From the NCBI GenBank assembly GCA_038373865.1, contig JAXGGA010002925.1:48072-112071 (forward strand): a stretch of DNA of 64,000 bases. The letters are read 5' to 3'. The notes below the pieces were generated by a model, which worked only from the letters and a program-made list of their open reading frames with translations, was not told the origin of the DNA and ran no database searches. A program made the position numbers and the translations under genes. The DNA comes from Uloborus plumipes (lineage: Eukaryota; Arthropoda; Arachnida; Araneae; Uloboridae). Of this stretch, positions 58,036 through 64,000 are shown in pieces (the first letter of the stretch is position 1; each line of letters opens with the position of its first letter).

Positions 58036-58531
58036 AAACCTCCAATCGCAGTCCAGTATAAAATAAGTCAGTAAGGATGTGAGTTTAATCCAGTCTTCTC
58101 TTTGTAGGTGTGAGTGTTATTAAGCAGGAAAAAATTGGTAAGCATTTAATTATTCTTATTTTTTATATTTTCTTTTACGTTAATTCACTATCATCTCTGT
58201 TCCATATTATCCGATATTTTAGTAATTAATTTGCATAAAATCATGCTGAGATTCAAGTATGGTCTTTTTTTTTTTTTTTTCGGAGTTGGTGACGGTGGGG
58301 GAAGGGAGAGCGACACCACGAATTACCGCCCCGGGTGACACCCTTGCTAGCTACACCACTGTATGTATACATCTTTTTGAGAAAAATTAGTTTTCTATGT
58401 ATATATCGAAATCGAATGTTTTCCCATACTTTATTAAATTTAACATTTTTGAATGTGTACAAAAGGACGGTGCATTTAGAAAAAAATTACTATTGCAGTT
58501 GCTTTTTTACATTGAAGAGATTTTCTAGTAG
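58036..58531. other. Stretch with one lone hAT terminus
   Basis: At 58276-58361 the reverse complement starts CAGTGGTGTAGCTAGCAAGG and continues 'gtgtcacccggggcgg', a typical hAT-type terminus with G-rich subterminal sequence. It is truncated at a T run near 58263-58280, and no partner or target duplication was found. The rest is AT-rich with nothing recognised. Confidence 0.5.
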
Positions 58532-58938
58532 TAGGGGAAATCGGAGCTAGTTGGCATAGTTTTTACTTCTCGATTTTTCTGTTGGTACTTATGGTAAAAG
58601 TAATTGATACCTCTAACAGGGTAACATCTTGGCTACAAAAAACTACTAGGAAAATCATCTAAAATTCGCTGGGAAACTCGTGGAATTTTTTTTCGAAGGC
58701 TCCTCAACAGTGCTAACTTCCCCCGGAGTCGGGGTAAGTTGGTAGATGCATCGGGGCATGTAGGCATAACATTGTTTGAAATAATAAATTTGAAGCAATA
58801 CAACAGTTTTTTATTTTTTAAATATTTATTTAAATACATTATAAGGTAATATGTCGAAACAAAGTTTTAAAAAAAATCTATGAGCATTGTTGGTAGGTTA
58901 CAAATGTTTCATGTCAACTCAGAAAGAAGGGTTCTTAC

Positions 58939-59830
58939 TCATCTGAATGGAGAAGTAATCTTCTCCAGATTTTTGTTGTTGGGGCACCAGATTCGTCGGG
59001 TGGCTCTGGTCATTTCCAATACTTTGTAGTTTTCATCATAGTGGAGACTTGAAAAGTCCTCATTATCAACTTTAAGCATTTGCCCTGGATATTTGCAAGC
59101 CCCATGCTTTACTACCCCATACTCACCTATCAGCTCCAAGAGCAGCATATAATACTGTCTCATCTGTAGGAGGGGCTGTGTAGGAAGGTTGGGGCTGACC
59201 AGATCCAGTAGAAATGGCTCATCTTTATTCTTATTATTGTACTCAGGAAACAAGAAATCATAGTTATCCTCACTATCAGCATACGGTACCCATCGAGATT
59301 CCCCGCCCTGCCCTACCCGAAGGCTTCTCAGGGTCTGCTTAGGGAATCTCTCATCGTCTAACCACTCACATGTGCCAGCCAGCGATCCGGCTGTGTTCCT
59401 CGATCTTTATTAGCATCAGAAAAAAGTTCATTAGTTTTAGTGCTCATTTTCCATCTTTGAACGTTTTTTTGCAATATTCTTTGATTTCGTATCATGGTTT
59501 TTGTTCTCTTTCTTTATCCCTTCAACGTAAAGTGTTTTTATTTTATTTTCTCAACTTTTTCTTTTGCCCATTCATTTTCAACTGGAGCGTCGGTTCGGAT
59601 TGTATAGTGCCTCCTCATTTTTCCTTTGGTTGTCCGTTTTTGTGACCCGACTTTTGGAAAAGGCTGAATATCTTCACTGGTCACAAGTCGACATGTTTCG
59701 GAGGAGCGGGTTGCACTAGTGGCGATTGAAGGTTTACGCCTGTTAACGCCCGCAATAGGGACATTTTTAACACTAGTACTACCCCTAACCATTAACCGTA
59801 CAAGTAGAAGGGGCAGCAGGTAGGTCTGTC
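58939..59830 (-). pseudogene. C-terminal remnant of a pogo-like transposase
   Basis: On the minus strand one open part (59538-59792) reads LVTSEDIQPFPKVGSQKRTT then KMRRHYTIRTDAPVENEWAK, resembling the Pro/basic linker that follows the DDE domain of pogo-type proteins. A second open part (58939-59253) holds VVKHGACKYPGQMLKV and TRATRRIWCPNNKN, resembling their C-terminal beta-rich segment. Stops and frame changes separate the two. The catalytic domain is absent. The assignment rests on these resemblances plus the pogo-style element termini. An alternative is an unrelated host gene fragment captured in the element. Confidence 0.4.
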
Positions 59831-60245
59831 TAGGTATCTATAACTGCGATTGCCACGTCAACATCATTCTGGGGTTAGTTTTCATTGATCGTTGGCCTAT
59901 GCCAAGATACCCCAAACTGATTCTGCAACTAGCCCCAAAAACATTTTCTGGAAAAAAATGGCGGCCCTGCTCAGAATACAAGTGACTGGGAATCCAGTAA
60001 CTGCATCAATCTCCAGTCTATTAATTACTGTGTCCACCATAAACTTGGAGTACTTGAACAAAAATTTTAAGGGTACTGAAACCCGAAAAGCATATCGGAA
60101 ACAAAATGTACTCACCAGAAAGAAAAACATAAAAAAATCCATATTCATCGACCGCACTCTAGAAAGACACTAAAGCTGTTGTGGATGACGCAGCAGGTTG
60201 CCGAGTATGTCTCATCACGACGGCAGCGCTGTGGGCACTGTGTAG

Positions 60246-63108
60246 TAGGGTGGGCCGAAAAAACACTTTTTTTTATTTCGAATTTGTAATAGCGCGGAAA
60301 AGTTGCGAATTATGAAGACAAAAAGAAGGGAAAAAAATTATCGAAATCGGTTGATATCTTCCGATCGCGCATAAGGCCTCAAATTTGACAAAAAATGAAA
60401 AAACTTGATTTTCGCGATTTTTTTTTTTAATTTTTAAATTGGATGTTTTCGAAATGTAATAGTGCGGAAAAGTAGCTAATTGTGAAGGCAAAAAGAAGGA
60501 AAAAAAATACCGAAATCCATTGATATCTTCCGATCGCGCATAAGGCCTAAAATTTGACAAAATATGAAAAAAACTTCATTTTTGCGATTTTTTTTGAAAA
60601 AATTTTGAATGAAATGTTTTCATAATTTTTTCGCGTGGAAAAGTTTATAATTTTGAAGACAAAAAGAAGGATAAAAAGGGGGAAAAAAATTGTCGAAATC
60701 GATTAATATCTTCCGGTCGTGCCTAGGGCCTAAACTTTGACAAAATATGAAAAACCATCATTTTTGCGATTTTTTATTTAGTTTTTTGAATTAGATGTTT
60801 TCGTAACGCAATAGTTTGTAACGTTTACTAATATAGCCTCAAAACATTGTGCTTTGATTTTGTTTTGGTCAGTTAATATCTTCCGGTTGAGCATTAACCC
60901 CAAAATTACCCAAAATAATATATTAAAGAAGGTACATTTTTACGCGTTTTTGGTTTTTGATGAATAATTTTTTGTGAAACAACCGTAGTATTTTTTGAGA
61001 AAGACTGACAATAATATAGAAAAATAAACTACCACAGGTTCAGTCGATGTTATCCAGTTGTGAAAAGCCTTAAAAACTCTCATGCGTAGACGTCGGGCAG
61101 CAATCCAGGCAACATCGCTCGCCTGGCTATGGCTCTCTTCCACTCCATCGCCGCCTTCCTAGGACCATGTCAGCTGTCTGCCTATATTGTTTTTTCAGTC
61201 TGCGCTTCTATGTAGTAATCGCAGTCAGGGCCTGATTATCCAAAAGGCACAAGAAGTGCTTCCCCTAAAACTTATCAGGGGGCCCAAAAATGACTGAAAA
61301 CTTGTGATTTAAAATTGTAGTTTCTCCTTTTAAATGCATATCTTAAGGTTATTGTAAACATTAGAGCTGGTTCAATAAAATTTTTCTGGAAAGTTTTAAA
61401 ATTGAAGACACATTTCATAAAACATTAATCCCACCTCAAGCTATTTTTAAATGTGGGATTTGACGCTACTTTTTTACAGTGTACTTTGATTATGTTTTAT
61501 TAATTTTGAGAAGTAATAAATCTAATACAACATCTTTATAGAATTGCAATGCAACCATGTGTATTATGTGTGAAAATTCTACATATTAGTGGAAGAAGGG
61601 GACAGACTTTATCCGAATTCTGTTTGGGGCAGCTCTTAGAAATGATATGTACCCTTAGCGAGATTTGTTTCAATGTCTCAAGAGTAGAAATACCCCCCCC
61701 CCCCACCCTTGCTTCAAAAAGCAGGGGGCCTCAAAATGAGACAGAGCTTCCCCTAACTTTACTGGTTAATCGGGCCCTGATCGCAGTGTACTATTAGTAT
61801 TTAGTTCAATCTAGCTGTTTTGATTTTGAAAATCTTGTAGTCTTCTGTAATGATGTAGTTTCCTGCTGTGTGTGGACTCTGTGATTTAACAAAAAGTTAT
61901 GTAATAACAAGACAAATACTCTAACAACAAGACAAATATTTGGCTGCCCCACTTTTGGCACTCCAAAGAACTGCCATCAAACTAACTGCCTACTGGCGAA
62001 GACACCGTTATTAATTTCTAGTGCCAAATTTAACCTTCCTTGAGTACGGCACCTAATGATGTCCTTGCCAGTGGACGGCTTATTTGATAGCAGTTCTTTT
62101 GGAGTACCAAAAGTGGGGCAGCCAAATATTTGTCTTGTTATTAGAGTATTTGTCTTGTTATTTGGCTCGGCAATTGTATAACTTTTTTGTTAAATCACCG
62201 AGTTCACACAGAGCAGAAAACTACATCATTACAGAAGACTACAAGAATTTCAAAATGAAAACAGCTAGATTGAACTAAATAATAGTACTCTGCGATTACT
62301 ACATAGAAACGCAGACTGAAAAAACAATATAGGCAGACAACTGAAGTGGTCCTAGGAAGGCGGCGATGGAGTGGAAGAGAGCCGTTGCCGGGCGAGCGAC
62401 GTTGCCTGGATTGCTGCCCGACGTCTACGCATGAGAGTTTCTAAGGCTTTTCGTAACTGAATAAAATCGACTGAACCTGAGGTAGTTTGTTTTTCTATCT
62501 TATTGTCAGTCTGTCTCAAAAAATACTACTGTTGTTTCACAAAAAGTTATTCATCAAAAACCAAAAACGCGTAAAAATGTAACTTTTCTTAAATTATTAT
62601 TTTGGGTAATTTTGGGGTTAATGTGCAACCGGAAGATATTAACTGACCAAAAAAAAAAAATAAAACAAAGCACAATGTTTTAAAGCTATATTAGTAAACG
62701 TTACAAACTATTGCATTACGAAAACATCTAATTCAAAAAATTAAATAAAAAATCGGAAAAATGATGGTTTTTATTTTGTCAAAGTTTAGGCCCTAGGCAC
62801 GACCGGAAAATTATGCGCGATCGTAAGATATCAATGGATTTCGATAATTTTTTTTCCTTCTTTTTGTCTTCACAATTAGCTACTTTTCCGCACTATTACA
62901 TTTCGAAAACATCCAATTCAAAAATTTAAAAAAAAATCGCGAAAATCAAATTTTTTCATTTTTTGTCAAATTTTAGACCTTATGCGCGATCGGAAGATAT
63001 CAACCGATTTCAATATTTTTTTTTCCTTCTTTTTGTCTTCATAATTCGCAACTTTTCCGCGCTATTACAAATTCGAAATAAAAAAAAGTGTTTTTTCGGC
63101 CCACCCTA
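60246..63108. mobile_element. Giant foldback element, TAGGGTGGGCCG termini
   Basis: Perfect 8-bp target duplications CTGTGTAG (60238-60245 and 63109-63116) flank arms that begin TAGGGTGGGCCGAAAAAACA on each strand. The arms are complementary for about 1.0-1.2 kb each, meeting near 62030; 'ggcagcaatccaggcaac' at 61096 is mirrored near 62410, and 'ttggctgccccacttttgg' at 61940 near 62105. The outer part of each arm is a tandem array of about 170-bp units (left at about 60286, 60456, 60626, 60800). A hAT element (61226-61779) sits in the left arm. Without it the foldback is about 2.3 kb. No transposase is encoded. Confidence 0.92.
61226..61779. mobile_element. hAT-type non-autonomous element, CAGGGCC termini (554 bp)
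   Basis: Perfect 8-bp target duplications ATCGCAGT (61218-61225 and 61780-61787) flank CAGGGCCTGATTATCCA and, in reverse complement, CAGGGCCCGATTAACCA. A C run lies at about 61692-61704. It interrupts the left arm of the foldback; the intact right arm ('gtactctgcgattactacat' near 62285) shows the unoccupied target. Confidence 0.92.
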
Positions 63109-63181
63109 CTGTGTAGTGTGTACTAGAAAATAAAGGCACAGTGTCAAGGTATGTCTTATGCCAAATAGCCCCGGTCTCCCC

Positions 63182-63472
63182 AACAGCAGTACTTTTTCGT
63201 AGTGTACCTCATACTGGAAACAACTAAGTCCTGCATTTTTGAAATTTTTCGGGGCTAAATTCGACGTAAATTACATTTTTGTGTGAATTTTATATAAATT
63301 TATCTCATATTTTAACTTTTGCATAGTTTTTCTCTTAAAATGAATTTAGATTATATCTGAAGGATACAGCGGGTAGCGTGTGACCTATAAGCCGAGATTG
63401 ATTATTGGTTGCTCAGAACTACCGAGGCTTCTATTGGGCATATTACGATTAGCTACCAACATCAACCTCATG
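63182..63472. other. Short non-coding stretch
   Basis: No repeats or coding sequence were recognised between the pogo-like element and the last MITE copy. Confidence 0.6.
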
Positions 63473-63833
63473 CACTGCAAAAAATAAATTGTTGTTTTTA
63501 CAATACAATACTGAAAGCAGAAGTTTCAGTTTAAAACTAAAAGAGCAGTAATAAACCAAAAATAGTAATTTTACAGTTTATTACCATGAAATTAGCTGTA
63601 TCACACCACTGTGAAAACAACTGTTGTGAAAACAACAGTGTTGTACTGGCAGCCGAGGTTCCAGTTTAAAACTGAAAATGCTCAGTAATAAACTGTAAAA
63701 CTTGTAGTTTTACAGTTTATTACTGAGATTTGAAGTTTACTACTGTAAACTAGCAATTTTACAGTTTACCACGGTAAAATTACTCTAAATTAGCTGTATT
63801 ATAATCTAAAAACAACATTTATTGTTTACAGAG
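63473..63833. mobile_element. Modular MITE, copy 7
   Basis: Left end CACTGCAAAAAATAAATTG, right end TTGTTTACAGAG followed by TA; the left flank is TG instead of TA. Two 'ggttccagtttaaaactg'-type blocks and several 'tttacagtttattac' modules show a composite structure like copy 4. Non-coding. Confidence 0.8.
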
Positions 63834-64000
63834 TACTTTAGTCGATTTGTGGGTACCTAAAAATTATACAATAAAAAAGTTTTTCTTGAACAATTAAAGT
63901 AAATTCAGAAATTCCAGTTGTTTTACAAAATAAAAGTTGATTATATTTTTTGTATAAACTCATATTTTATCATTCGACACAATTTGGAAAGAAAGAAAAT

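Larger units (their letters stand above)
58534..63181 (-). mobile_element. pogo-like element containing a nested foldback
   Basis: The left end GGGGAAATCGGAGCTAGTTG follows TA (58532-58533). The right end in reverse complement is GGGGAGACCGGGGCTATTTG; both continue GCATA. The outer flank at the right is AAC instead of TA, so that target base pair has mutated. Without the foldback the element is about 1.8 kb. It encodes only a C-terminal transposase relic (58939-59830, minus), so it was probably internally deleted. Confidence 0.6.

Overview
The window looks like intergenic or intronic DNA from a large, AT-rich, transposon-dense animal genome. An arthropod, plausibly a spider or another chelicerate, is my best guess; this rests on the Tc1-type transposase, Helitron minisatellites and pogo-type relics, and no species marker was seen. 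I found no intact host protein-coding gene, rRNA or tRNA. The long open frames are transposase relics, simple repeats or chance openings. Two short stretches (41455-41521 and 45327-45444) could be host exons, but both are weak.

Layout. 0-13.4 kb: hAT-type ends, an old diverged repeat carrying an AAT microsatellite, a small MITE that itself carries a tiny retrotransposed insert, two tandem duplications, a 635-bp foldback element and a five-copy diverged satellite. 13.4-27.2 kb: mostly unique AT-rich DNA with one Helitron, one hAT element with perfect 8-bp target duplications and three copies of a modular 'ACAGTATAATA' MITE. 27.4-32.6 kb: a Tc1 element interrupted by a 3.8-kb hAT element, which contains a piggyBac-like element, which contains a fragment resembling a hammerhead ribozyme. 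33-38 kb: unique DNA with an ATTA-rich block that could be regulatory. 38.06-39.99 kb: a reverse-oriented Helitron packed with 54-bp and 71-76-bp minisatellites. 42.8-44.4 kb: degenerate repeats and an inverted pair of the hammerhead-like unit. 49-59 kb: a second copy of the small MITE, a tandem array of a decayed coding module, a decayed pogo element, a piggyBac-like element and a hAT element. 58.5-63.2 kb: a pogo-like element holding a 2.9-kb foldback, which holds a hAT element.

The parts do not form a gene pathway. They record successive insertions, and target-site duplications give the order in several places. The most noteworthy signals are the hammerhead-like family (four copies), the TAGGGTGGG foldback family with closely similar 8-bp target sites, the modular MITE family (seven copies), the Helitron with a higher-order repeat, and the tandem decayed coding module at 49.3-50.0 kb. 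All calls come from reading the sequence by eye; no database search was run.
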